From: Streptomyces sp. NBC_00513
GTDB lineage: Bacteria; Actinomycetota; Actinomycetes; Streptomycetales; Streptomycetaceae
Reading direction: 5' to 3'
Assembly: GCF_041431415.1 (NCBI RefSeq)
Contig: NZ_CP107845.1
Location: forward strand, 5,890,001-5,954,000
DNA length: 64,000 nucleotides
Below the pieces are notes generated by a model. That model made no database searches and had not been told where the DNA came from. It was given only the letters and a program-made list of their open reading frames with translations. Below are positions 47,123 to 54,932 of this stretch, piece after piece. The translations under genes were made by a program, and so were the position numbers. How positions within the stretch are numbered: the stretch's first letter is position 1; each line of letters starts with the position of its first letter.

Positions 47123-48214
47123 TCAGGAGCTGCTGGAGCAGCTGGACCCGGACGAGCTGCTGCAACTGGAACTCGACGAGGAACAACTCGAACTCGACGA
47201 CGAGCAGCTCGAACCCGACGAGGAACAGCTCGAACCGCCCCCTCCGCCGCAGCCGGACCCGGAGGATCCGCAGCCGGACCCGCCGCCGGAGCAACTCGCC
47301 CCGCCGCCGCCACAACCCGACCCGGATCCGGAGGATCCACAGCCCGAGGTGCCGGTGGCGCTGCTCGCGCACCACACGAGGACGGGCAGCACGTCGTCCC
47401 CCGACCCGGACGAGGAGCGCGACCGGTGCGGGCCCGTCCCGGCCCGGGACTGGGCGGCGGCCAGGCGGGTGCCGCGGGCCGCCGGCACCAGTTGTTGGCG
47501 CAGGAACGGGTCGCGCAGGCCCCGCAGCCCGAACAGGGCGGTCTGGACGTGCGGGGTGTGGTCGTTGAGGTAGTGGGCCCGGAACTCGCCGAGCGCGGCC
47601 TGCCCCGAGGGGGTGATCCGCCGTCCGGCCCGCTTGGCCGCCACGCCACCGACCACGATCCCGCCCACCAGGGCCGGGAACACCAGCACGATGAACGGCA
47701 CCTGAGGGCCGGTCGCCAGGGCCCAGGAGACGATGGTGAGGGGTAGCGACAGCACCAGCAGCAGGCCGCACACCGCGGCCTGAACGGTGCCCCGGCGTCG
47801 CCAGGTGCGTCCCGTACCGGGTGGGGAGAGGAGCCCCCGGTGGGCCAGGGCGTCCCCGATCTCCTGCACGGCCGCGTCCGACATGGCGGCGTACCGCACC
47901 TGGTACAGCCATCCGGACGGAGCCAGTCGCAGCGCCAGCAGGACCGCGCGCTCGGCGGCGTCGTTGGCGCGGGCGCCGGGCCGGGCTTGGACGATGCCCG
48001 GGCCGCCGACGACCAGACGGCCGTCGCCGAGCAGCGAGACGAGGGCGCTGTCCACGACCGCGCCGGGCCCGCCCGCCATGAACGCGGCCTCCGACAGGTC
48101 GTGCAGTCGCTCGGACGGAGCCGTCGCCGGGGGCCTTGAGGCCCGCAGCCCCCGCAGGAGCAGGACGGTGGAGACGATGACGCCGATCCAGACGGCGAGG
48201 GCGAGGATGTTCAC
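47123..48214 (-). CDS. TIGR04222 membrane protein with long Cys-heptad Ser/Gly tail
   Basis: A 363-aa protein, recognised as the TIGR04222 type by an N-terminal helix (residues 3-21), a soluble part with [20 protein letters not shown] and [13 protein letters not shown], two more helices (about 146-166 and 172-194), and [20 protein letters not shown]. After WC282 the last 82 residues are nearly only Ser and Gly with 11 Cys at 282, 292, 301, 308, 315, 322, 330, 337, 344, 351 and 359, mostly seven apart. The GTG at 48214 overlaps the DUF692 gene stop by 4 nt, so the two are made together. The tail resembles substrates of DUF692 (MNIO) enzymes, which modify cysteines, so I infer that the tail is modified. 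Membrane topology and metal binding are unproven. Confidence 0.8.
   Translation of the reverse strand: MNILALAVWIGVIVSTVLLLRGLRASRPPATAPSERLHDLSEAAFMAGGPGAVVDSALVSLLGDGRLVVGGPGIVQARPGARANDAAERAVLLALRLAPSGWLYQVRYAAMSDAAVQEIGDALAHRGLLSPPGTGRTWRRRGTVQAAVCGLLLVLSLPLTIVSWALATGPQVPFIVLVFPALVGGIVVGGVAAKRAGRRITPSGQAALGEFRAHYLNDHTPHVQTALFGLRGLRDPFLRQQLVPAARGTRLAAAQSRAGTGPHRSRSSSGSGDDVLPVLVWCASSATGTSGCGSSGSGSGCGGGGASCSGGGSGCGSSGSGCGGGGGSSCSSSGSSCSSSSSSCSSSSSSCSSSSGSSCSSSS
47127..47231. repeat. 21-bp coding minisatellite of the Cys-heptad tail
   Basis: Units such as GAACTCGACGAGGAACAACTC (47169-47189), 47190-47210 and 47211-47231 follow each other in step; earlier, less exact units start near 47127. 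On the coding (minus) strand each 21-bp unit gives one Cys plus six Ser/Gly codons, so the heptad is a DNA-level repeat that can grow or shrink by whole units. Confidence 0.7.
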
Positions 48215-49506
48215 GCGGCTCTCCCCACCAGGTTCCGTGCCCAGCGCACGATGCGCAGCGGCGGCCGTGCCCCGGCCCGGTCCCGCCACCAGAGGGTCAG
48301 CCGACGGCGGGCGGCCGGGTCGGCGGGAAGGTCCTGGATCAGCAGGTGTTCGGCGAAGTCCAGGGCGTCCCGGCGGTACCCGTCCGTCATGGGGCGGTGG
48401 CGCGCGTACCCGAGGAAGGCGGTGCGGTACGCCTCCTCCCCGCCCAGGATCGCGGGCAGTTCGGGCGCCACGTTCGCCACGACCGAGGCCCGCTTGGCGG
48501 CCAGTGCCCGCGCCTGCACCCGGATCCGCTGCCGGTCGAAGCCCTCGGGCACCGGCGTGCCGGCCACCAGCGCCGACAACAGCGCGGCCTGCTGCAACCC
48601 GACCCGCGTCCGCGCCTGCTCCGGCGGCGCCGGGGTAGGCACGGGGCGGGTGGAGGGGGTGCGCGCACCGGCGGGGCGCGGCCCGGCGGGGCCGGCGTCC
48701 AGCACGGCCCGGATCGCGGCGAGTTCGCCCTCCAGTTCGCCCTCGGGCGGGAAGTCGTCGTCCCGCTCCAGCAGCACGCCGGCCGGCTCGAACCGCCGGC
48801 GTAGTTCCGCCAGCACGTCCAGCACCACCGGCGGCACGGGGTGCGCGTGCGTGTCGTGCCACACGCCGCCCCGCTCCACGCCGCCGGCGACGTGCACGTA
48901 CGCCAGGGCCTCCGGCGGGATCGCGTCCAGCACCGCCGCCGGGTCCTCGCCGCGGTTCACCCGGTTCGTGTGCAGGTTCGCGACGTCGATGAGCAGCCGT
49001 ACGCCGGTGCGTTCCACCAGCTCCGTCAGGAACCGGGCCTCCGTCAGCTCCTCCCCGGGCCACGAGAACAGCGCGGCGATGTTCTCCAGCGCCAGCGGCA
49101 CCGGCAGCGCGTCCTGGGCGATCCGGACGTTCTCGCACAGCACGTCCAGGGCGTCGCGGGTGCGCGGCACGGGCAGCAGGTGTCCGGCCTCCAACGCGGG
49201 CGAGGAGGTGCGTACGAAGGCGATGTGCTCCGTCACCAGCGGCGCCCCCAGGGCCACCGCCCGCTCCCCGAGCGCGGCGAGCTTCCCGGCGTCGGGGCGC
49301 TCGGCTCCGCCGAGCCCCAACGAGACGCCGTGCGGGACCACGCGGACGCCCCGGTCGAGTAGCCGCCGGAGCGACGCGGGCAGATGGCCCGGGCAGATGT
49401 TCTCGGCCACCACCTCGACCCAATCCAGGCCCGGCAGCCGTTCCACCGCGTCCGCGATCTCAGGCCGCCAGCCGATGCCCACTCCCAGGTGTGCCATGGG
49501 CTTCAT
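48211..49506 (-). CDS. DUF692 multinuclear non-haem iron oxidase (MNIO) fused to a HvfC/BufC-like partner domain
   Basis: A 431-aa fusion. Residues 5-275 are a DUF692 TIM barrel with the expected iron ligands: His59 ([11 protein letters not shown]), Glu93-His94 (VTEHIAF), Glu141-Asn142, Asp174/Asn177/His179 (IDVANLHTN), His205, and Asp218/His220/His222 (WHDTHAHPV). After a Pro/Ala linker (about 276-302), residues 303-431 resemble the DUF2063 partner proteins (HvfC/BufC), with [20 protein letters not shown] and [20 protein letters not shown]. In known systems MNIO enzymes work with such a partner to turn peptide cysteines into oxazolone/thioamide or thiooxazole groups (methanobactin, bufferin). 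Here both parts are one chain, translationally coupled to a Cys-rich membrane protein. ATG 49506 or 49497 may be the start. Confidence 0.88.
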   Translation of the reverse strand: MKPMAHLGVGIGWRPEIADAVERLPGLDWVEVVAENICPGHLPASLRRLLDRGVRVVPHGVSLGLGGAERPDAGKLAALGERAVALGAPLVTEHIAFVRTSSPALEAGHLLPVPRTRDALDVLCENVRIAQDALPVPLALENIAALFSWPGEELTEARFLTELVERTGVRLLIDVANLHTNRVNRGEDPAAVLDAIPPEALAYVHVAGGVERGGVWHDTHAHPVPPVVLDVLAELRRRFEPAGVLLERDDDFPPEGELEGELAAIRAVLDAGPAGPRPAGARTPSTRPVPTPAPPEQARTRVGLQQAALLSALVAGTPVPEGFDRQRIRVQARALAAKRASVVANVAPELPAILGGEEAYRTAFLGYARHRPMTDGYRRDALDFAEHLLIQDLPADPAARRRLTLWWRDRAGARPPLRIVRWARNLVGRAA

Positions 49507-49680
49507 GTCCCCCGCCCCCTTTCCTCGGTCCCTCTGCCCGTGTCATGGCCCCGACGCAGTCGCGCCAATCCGCAGGAGGGGACGTTCAGAGCAACATTTG
49601 AGGTTCCCCGCGGACGGCGGGAGTCCGGATGTCGGGACGGGTGACCCGCGGCGGATGCGCCCCTGCTGCCCGGCGGGTCC

Positions 49681-50514
49681 CTACAGCCGCGCCCGCAGGG
49701 CCGGGTGGTCGGAGACCACCGTGCAGGATCCCGGCGCGATCTCGGTGAAACCGGCGTCCCGGACCACCGGCAGCCCGCTGCCGCTCAGCTCGGCCCACCG
49801 CTCGCGCGGGGCGGTCCGTACGGCCAGCCGGAAACCGGAGTCGCGCCACGCGGCGCGTTCGGCGGGCCCCAGCTCCCACCACGCCAGCTGGGCGGCGTGC
49901 CCGGCCTGGGCCATCGCCTTGCCGGCCGACATGTCGAGGTCCGGGTTGAGCCACAGCACCGGTACGCCGGGCGCGGCCGGGGGGACCGGTTCCGGGTCGT
50001 CCAGGTCGGTGCCCGACACCTGGAGCTTGGCCAGTTCCTTGGGCCAGCCGTCGAGCGGCACAGGCGGGAAGACGCGCACCTCGACCTCGGACGGCGTCTG
50101 CCCGGACGCCCGCGCGGGAGCCCCCGGCGACGTTTCGACGGAGGCCTCCCCGTGTACCGTCACGCCCGGCAGGGTCCCCGCCTTGCGCCACTCCGCCCCG
50201 CGCGCCCGTCGGACCACCTTGCGGATCCGGGCGTCCTGCCAGTCCCGTACGGCCTCGGCCCATTCGCCCTCGCCGTGCGCGCGTTCGTCCGTCAGCAGCA
50301 CCAGCACCGCGCGGGCCGCCGTCTCCAGCGCGGCGGTCCGGGCCGGCGGCGCCACCTTCTCGATCCGCACGACCAACGGCAGCACGAACTGCCGGGCCTC
50401 GTCACGGGCGGCGTGCTCCCGCCGGAAGGGACTGTCGGCCCCGACCGCGGGCACGGGGGTGGGGGTGGGGTCCCGGAGGGTGTCCCGCGCGGCCTGGGTG
50501 TCGTCGGTGCTCAT
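49681..50514 (-). CDS. peptidyl-tRNA hydrolase PTH2-family protein
   Basis: A 277-aa protein. The last about 125 residues match the PTH2 fold: VLWLNPDLDMSAGKAMAQAG then HAAQLAWWEL (catalytic Lys/His area), LAVRTAPRERWAELSG, and DAGFTEIAPGSCTVVS. PTH2 enzymes release peptides from peptidyl-tRNA. The N-terminal about 150 residues (LPLVVRIEKVAPPARTAALE and on) are an actinobacterial extension I do not recognise. Monocistronic between DUF692 and AIM24; a 174-bp gap at 49507-49680 holds the DUF692 upstream region. Confidence 0.8.
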   Translation of the reverse strand: MSTDDTQAARDTLRDPTPTPVPAVGADSPFRREHAARDEARQFVLPLVVRIEKVAPPARTAALETAARAVLVLLTDERAHGEGEWAEAVRDWQDARIRKVVRRARGAEWRKAGTLPGVTVHGEASVETSPGAPARASGQTPSEVEVRVFPPVPLDGWPKELAKLQVSGTDLDDPEPVPPAAPGVPVLWLNPDLDMSAGKAMAQAGHAAQLAWWELGPAERAAWRDSGFRLAVRTAPRERWAELSGSGLPVVRDAGFTEIAPGSCTVVSDHPALRARL

Positions 50515-50585
50515 CCGGCCAAGTTTGCCGGCCTCCGACTCCAGGATGATGTCGCAGGGGTCCCCGGCGGGCGAGGATCGGGCGC

Positions 50586-51260
50586 ATGAAGAGTGATCTT
50601 TTCGCGTCCGAGAACCTGGTCCAGTCCGCAGCCGCCCCCGGCATGACCCTGCAGAACGCCAAATCCGTCAAGTACGCCGTCAACGGCGAGATGCTCGCCC
50701 GTCAGGGCTCGATGGTCGCCTTCCGCGGCAACCTCCAGTTCGAGCGCAAGGGCCAGGGCATAGGCGGCATGCTCAAGCGCGCCGTCACCGGCGAGGGCCT
50801 CGCGTTGATGTCCGTGCGCGGCCAGGGCGAGGCCTGGTTCGCCCACCAGGCCGGCAACTGTTTCATCATCGACTTCGAGCCGGGTGACGCGCTCACCATC
50901 AACGGTCGCAACGTCCTGTGCTTCGACTCCGGCCTGTCCTACGAGATCAAGATGGTCAAGGGCGCCGGCATGACCGGCGGCGGCCTCTTCAACAGCCTCT
51001 TCACCGGCGTCGGCAAGCTCGCCGTCGTCTGCGACGGCAACCCGATCATCATCCCGGTCACCGCCCAGGCCCCGGTGTTCGTCGACACGGACGCGGTCGT
51101 CGGCTGGAGCGCCTCCCTCGACACCGGACTGCACCGTTCCCAGTCCGTCGGCTCGATGATCCGCGGCGGCTCCGGCGAGGCCGTCCAACTCAAGCTCAGC
51201 GGCGAGGGCTTCGTCATCGTCCGCCCGAGCGAGGTCACCGAGACGACCGCGGGACATTGA
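50586..51260 (+). CDS. AIM24 family protein
   Basis: A 224-aa beta-sandwich protein of the AIM24/TRAP-like family. Glycine-rich segments are visible: SVKYAVNGEMLARQGSMVAF, KGAGMTGGGLFNSLFTGVGK and a final FVIVRPSEV. No catalytic residues are known for the family; eukaryotic Aim24 affects inner-membrane organisation, and bacterial members often sit beside transport genes. The next gene, an ABC ATPase, begins within a few bases of its stop. Confidence 0.88.
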   Translation: MKSDLFASENLVQSAAAPGMTLQNAKSVKYAVNGEMLARQGSMVAFRGNLQFERKGQGIGGMLKRAVTGEGLALMSVRGQGEAWFAHQAGNCFIIDFEPGDALTINGRNVLCFDSGLSYEIKMVKGAGMTGGGLFNSLFTGVGKLAVVCDGNPIIIPVTAQAPVFVDTDAVVGWSASLDTGLHRSQSVGSMIRGGSGEAVQLKLSGEGFVIVRPSEVTETTAGH

Positions 51261-51262
51261 GG

Positions 51263-52075
51263 TTGACGGAGGTGGGCCGCCGCCACGGCCGGCGGCGGCC
51301 CTGGGTGCTGCGCGGCGTCTCGATGGAGCTGCCGCCCGGCGCCCTGATACGCGTCGAGGGCCGCAACGGTGACGGCAAGTCCACCCTGCTGCGGCTCGTC
51401 GCCGGCATCGACACCCCCACCGAGGGCCGGATCACCGGCCGCCCGCTCCGCACCGCGTACGTACCCGAGCGCTTCCCGGCCGCGCTGCCGCTCACGGCCG
51501 CCGCCTACCTGACCCGCATGGGCGCGGTGCACGGCCTGCCGCGCGCCACCGCGGCCGACCGGGCCGCCGGCTGGCTGGAGCGGTTCGGGGCGGCCGAGTA
51601 CGCCCGCACCCCGCTCGTCGAACTGTCCAAGGGCTCCGCGCAGAAGGTGGCCGTCGCCCAGGCGCTGCTCGCCGATCCCGCCCTGCTCGTCCTCGACGAG
51701 GCCTGGACCGGACTGGACACCGCCGCCCGCGGCGAGCTCGACCGGGCCGTGCTGGAACGAACCGCCGCCGGAGGCACCGTGCTCTTCGTCGACCACGACC
51801 CGCGCCGGCTCGTGGGCGCCGCCGACGCGCGCCACCGGATCGAGGACGCCGCGTTGGTGCCCGCCCCGCCGGAGGCCGGCGACGAGGGACCGTGCGTGCG
51901 CGTCCACGTGACGGGGCCGCCCGGAGCCACGCCCCCTCCCGGGCTGTCGACCGAACCCGCCCCGGACGGGGGCCTGCTGCTCACGGTGCCCGCCGCGCGG
52001 TCCGACGCCGCGCTGCGCGCCCTGCTCACCGCGGACCCGCCCTGGCACGTCCGCGGCGTGCGGGAGCTGCCGTGA
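51263..52075 (+). CDS. ABC transporter ATP-binding protein
   Basis: A 270-aa ATPase of the CcmA-like export class. Walker A is EGRNGDGKSTLLRL; the signature region is VELSKGSAQKVAVAQALLAD (degenerate: SKGSAQK in place of SGGQ); Walker B is LLVLDEAWTGLD; the switch His is in LFVDHDPRRL. The start is uncertain: I use TTG 51263, 2 nt after the AIM24 stop; a GTG at 51272 is possible. The C-terminal about 70 residues are a non-ATPase extension. It is coupled by GTGA to a membrane protein, its probable permease. Confidence 0.8.
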   Translation: MTEVGRRHGRRRPWVLRGVSMELPPGALIRVEGRNGDGKSTLLRLVAGIDTPTEGRITGRPLRTAYVPERFPAALPLTAAAYLTRMGAVHGLPRATAADRAAGWLERFGAAEYARTPLVELSKGSAQKVAVAQALLADPALLVLDEAWTGLDTAARGELDRAVLERTAAGGTVLFVDHDPRRLVGAADARHRIEDAALVPAPPEAGDEGPCVRVHVTGPPGATPPPGLSTEPAPDGGLLLTVPAARSDAALRALLTADPPWHVRGVRELP

Positions 52076-52710
52076 CCGCCCTGCTCCGCTACCAGGCGGA
52101 GCTGCTGCTGCGCTCCCAGCGCTGGCTCGCGCCCGTCCTGCTGTACGCGGCCCTGCCGGCGATCGGGGTCCGGCCCGGGGACCCGATGACCGACTCGCTC
52201 GGCCTCGCGTCGGCCGCGCTGGTCCCGGTGGCGGCCTGGCTCGTGCGGGTCTGCGTCGCCGGCGAGCCCGACGCGGCCCGTGACTGCGCCGCCGCCGCGC
52301 GGGGGCCCGTGCGGGTCCACGCGGCCGTCCTGCTCACCGCCCTCGGTGGGGCCACGATCATCGGGTGCGCGGGGGCCGCGGTCGTCCTGGCGGTGTGCGC
52401 GCCGGCCGCGGCGGGCCGGGGCCCGGCCGCCCTCGCCGGAGCCGGCGCCGTGCTGGTATGCGCGCTGACCGGCACGGCCGTCGGGGCGCTGAGTGGCCGG
52501 CCGCTGCTGCGCGGCCCCGGTCTCTCCGTGGCCGCGGCCGGGCTCGGCAGCCTCCTGGCCCTGGTCACGGCCGGTTCCCCGGCCCGCGCCGCGGTGACCG
52601 GGCTGGTCACCGGATCGGTGGCCATCCCGGTCGGCGCCCTCGCGGTGGCTGCGGTCGCGGCCGGCGCGGCGGGCGCGGTGGCCTGCCGCGTCGCCGCGCG
52701 GCGCGGCTGA
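52072..52710 (+). CDS. membrane protein, probable permease partner of the ABC ATPase
   Basis: A 212-aa protein with about six Ala/Val/Gly-rich helices and no recognised motif. GTG 52072 overlaps the ATPase stop by 4 nt, so it most likely forms the membrane half of a small exporter. Substrate unknown. Extremely high GC and low complexity limit comparison. Confidence 0.7.
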   Translation: MTALLRYQAELLLRSQRWLAPVLLYAALPAIGVRPGDPMTDSLGLASAALVPVAAWLVRVCVAGEPDAARDCAAAARGPVRVHAAVLLTALGGATIIGCAGAAVVLAVCAPAAAGRGPAALAGAGAVLVCALTGTAVGALSGRPLLRGPGLSVAAAGLGSLLALVTAGSPARAAVTGLVTGSVAIPVGALAVAAVAAGAAGAVACRVAARRG

Positions 52711-52724
52711 GTACGCTCGAAGGC

Positions 52725-52922
52725 ATGGACCAGTCCCAGCAGGAGACCTCGTACTGCCCCGCCCCGGCCGCGCCCGCCGAGTCCGTCGTGGTGCCCGGAC
52801 CGCCCTACGCGGACTGCCTGGAGTGCGGCAAGCCCACCGAGTACGGGGTCGCGACCCCGGGCGTGGTGCTGTGCCCGGTGTGCGAGTGGCAGGAAGCGCA
52901 GCGCACCGCCTGCTCGGGCTGA
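52725..52922 (+). CDS. small CxxC zinc-ribbon-like protein
   Basis: A 65-aa protein beginning MDQSQQETSYCP. Two CxxC pairs (CLECGKPTEYG and CPVCEWQEAQ), spaced about 20 residues apart, form a likely zinc ribbon. It starts 14 nt after the membrane protein gene and may be in the same transcript. Function unknown. Confidence 0.7.
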   Translation: MDQSQQETSYCPAPAAPAESVVVPGPPYADCLECGKPTEYGVATPGVVLCPVCEWQEAQRTACSG

Positions 52923-52961
52923 CCCCGTACCCGGACACCCGGTCCGCGGACCGGGTCCCGC

Positions 52962-53867
52962 TCACTTCCCGATGAGCTCGGACACCTTCACGAAGCGGTA
53001 GCCGCGCTTGCGCAGCTCCGGGACGATCGTGTGGATGGCCTCCTCGGTGACCGGTGCGGCGCTGCGCGTGCAGTGCATGACCACCACCGAGCCGGGCTTG
53101 ACCCCGGCGAGCACCTGCTCGGCCACCGCGTCGGGGTCCTTGGCGAAGGCGTCCCCGCTGACCACGTCCCACTGGACGGCCGTCACCTTGGCCGTGGCGA
53201 TGGCCCGCAGCGCCTGGTCGTCGTAGCAGCCGCCGGGGAAGCGGAAGTACGGGACGGTGTTGACGGCGCCCGCCGTGCGGAAGGCGGCGAAGGCCCGGTC
53301 CACGTCGGCGCGGGCGGCGGCGCCGTCGAGCGTGGGCAGTCCGTAGCAGGGGGACTTGAAGGCGTGGTGGCTGTACGAGTGGTTCGCGATCTCGAAGTTC
53401 GGGTCGGTGCCGATCGCCTTCGCCTGGTCCGGGTACTCCTCGGCCCAGCGCCCCGTCATGAAGATCGTCGAGGACACCTTGAGGGTGCGCAGGGTGGAGA
53501 TCAGCTCGGGGTTGTCGAAACGTTCCCCCGAGGCGGCACGCGGCCCCTGATCGGAGGTCATGTCGGCGTCGAAGGTCAACGCCACCGTCTTTTCGGCCTG
53601 CCGCTTCGCCCGTTCGAAGACCGGGGTCAGGCCGTTCGGGCCGGGGGCGATGGTGGGGGCCTTGCCGGGCGCGCCGGGCCGCGGGGCCGCCGAGGAGCCC
53701 GGGGTGCCGGGGGAGGTGGAGGGGGACGCGGGGGTCGATGCCGCGGGGGTGCCCATACGGGCCTCGCCGCCGGCCTTCGACGTGCCGGTGCCGCCCGCGC
53801 ATCCTGCGAGGGCGGCACCGAGGGCGGTCACGACCGCGACGTTGCGCACTGAGGCTGAAATGGTCAC
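52962..53867 (-). CDS. polysaccharide deacetylase (NodB-like) lipoprotein
   Basis: A 301-aa exported enzyme. The signal ends in LAGC, followed by a Pro/Ser/Thr/Gly-rich linker of about 50 residues. The NodB domain shows motif 1 ALTFDADMTSDQG (TFDAD rather than TFDDG), motif 2 EIANHSYSHHAFKSP (H-x-x-x-H), motif 3 FRFPGGCYDD, motif 4 VQWDVVSGDA, and motif 5 VVMHCTRSAAP. It probably removes acetyl groups from peptidoglycan or another wall glycan. The start is taken as GTG 53867; GTG 53849 is possible. It lies 17 bp after ppk2 on the same strand. Confidence 0.85.
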   Translation of the reverse strand: MTISASVRNVAVVTALGAALAGCAGGTGTSKAGGEARMGTPAASTPASPSTSPGTPGSSAAPRPGAPGKAPTIAPGPNGLTPVFERAKRQAEKTVALTFDADMTSDQGPRAASGERFDNPELISTLRTLKVSSTIFMTGRWAEEYPDQAKAIGTDPNFEIANHSYSHHAFKSPCYGLPTLDGAAARADVDRAFAAFRTAGAVNTVPYFRFPGGCYDDQALRAIATAKVTAVQWDVVSGDAFAKDPDAVAEQVLAGVKPGSVVVMHCTRSAAPVTEEAIHTIVPELRKRGYRFVKVSELIGK

Positions 53868-53884
53868 ATGAGCAAAATATATGA

Positions 53885-54859
53885 CTATGTGGCAAGTAGT
53901 CGTTTGCGGCACTCGTCCACGTCGAAGTCACCCTTCGGGTACCGGGGCGCCAAGCCCTCCAGATGCTCCAGCAGCAGGGTGCTGATCGCCCAGTCGCGGT
54001 ACCACTTGCGGTCGGCGGGGACGACGAACCACGGCGCGGCGTCGGTGGAGCAGCGCTCCAGGGCCAGCTCGTAGGCGTGCCGGTACTCGCGCCACAGCGC
54101 TCGCTCCTCGATGTCGCCCTGGTTGAACTTCCAGTGCTTGTCGGGGTTGTCGAGACGCGCCAGGAGCCGCTTGCGCTGCTCCTCGTAACCGATGTGGAGG
54201 AACACCTTCACCACCGTCACCCCGTCCTCCGCGAGGGACTGCTCGAACCGGTTGATCTGGGTGTAGCGGCGGCCCAGTTGGCTGCGCGGCACCAGCTCGC
54301 GGACCCGGGCGATCAGCACGTCCTCGTAGTGCGAACGGTCGAAGATGCCGATCTCGCCCGGCAGCGGCAGGGCCTGCGTGACGCGCCACAGGAACGGGTG
54401 GCTCAGCTCCTCGGGAGTCGGCGCCTTGAACGCCCTGATCCGGCAGCCGGACGGGTTGAACTGGCCGATCACGTGCTTGACCGTGCCGCCCTTGCCACTG
54501 GTGTCCATGCCCTGGAGCACGAGCAGCACCCGCCGACGGTCCCCGGCCGTCGACGACGCGTACAGCCGCTCCTGCAGGGAGGCCAGCGGCTCGGCCATCC
54601 GGGCGATGGCCTCCCGACCGGCCGCCTTGCCGGCGGGACCGGCCGGGGTGCCGGAGGGGTCGAAACGGCGGAGGTCGAGCCGCTCACCCGCGGGGACCCG
54701 CAGGACCTCCCGCAGCGGTGGGGCGCTCCTGGCCCTCGTCCCGTCCCCCCGCCCGGCCTTCCCCTTCCCTTTCTCCTTCCCGTTCCTCTCCTTCTCCTTC
54801 TTCCTGCCCCTGGTCCCGGTCTCGTCCTCGGCTCCGGGCGTGCTGTGCTTCCTCGCCAC
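53885..54859 (-). CDS. ppk2: polyphosphate kinase 2 family protein
   Basis: A 324-aa PPK2-type kinase. Walker A is LLVLQGMDTSGKGGT, lid region KAPTPEELSHPFLWRV, Walker B-like GIFDRSHYEDVLIARV. The family makes nucleoside di- or triphosphates from polyphosphate. The first about 55 residues are a very charged Lys/Glu/Gly tail (KKEKERNGKEKGKGK), absent from most relatives, which could bind polyphosphate or nucleic acid. The upstream neighbour is a PhoX-like phosphatase, giving a small phosphate-related group. Confidence 0.9.
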   Translation of the reverse strand: MARKHSTPGAEDETGTRGRKKEKERNGKEKGKGKAGRGDGTRARSAPPLREVLRVPAGERLDLRRFDPSGTPAGPAGKAAGREAIARMAEPLASLQERLYASSTAGDRRRVLLVLQGMDTSGKGGTVKHVIGQFNPSGCRIRAFKAPTPEELSHPFLWRVTQALPLPGEIGIFDRSHYEDVLIARVRELVPRSQLGRRYTQINRFEQSLAEDGVTVVKVFLHIGYEEQRKRLLARLDNPDKHWKFNQGDIEERALWREYRHAYELALERCSTDAAPWFVVPADRKWYRDWAISTLLLEHLEGLAPRYPKGDFDVDECRKRLLAT

Positions 54860-54932
54860 CTCTACCCCAATCGCGTCGGCTCCGTCCGATGGTGCAACAC
54901 ATCGAACGCGCTCGCGATGCGAGGTGGGTGGC

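Noticed and set aside
46605..47573. Plus-strand frame with acidic DEEQLEL heptads
   Set aside because: It is the antisense reading of the Cys-heptad minisatellite; the other strand continues a recognised TIGR04222 protein.
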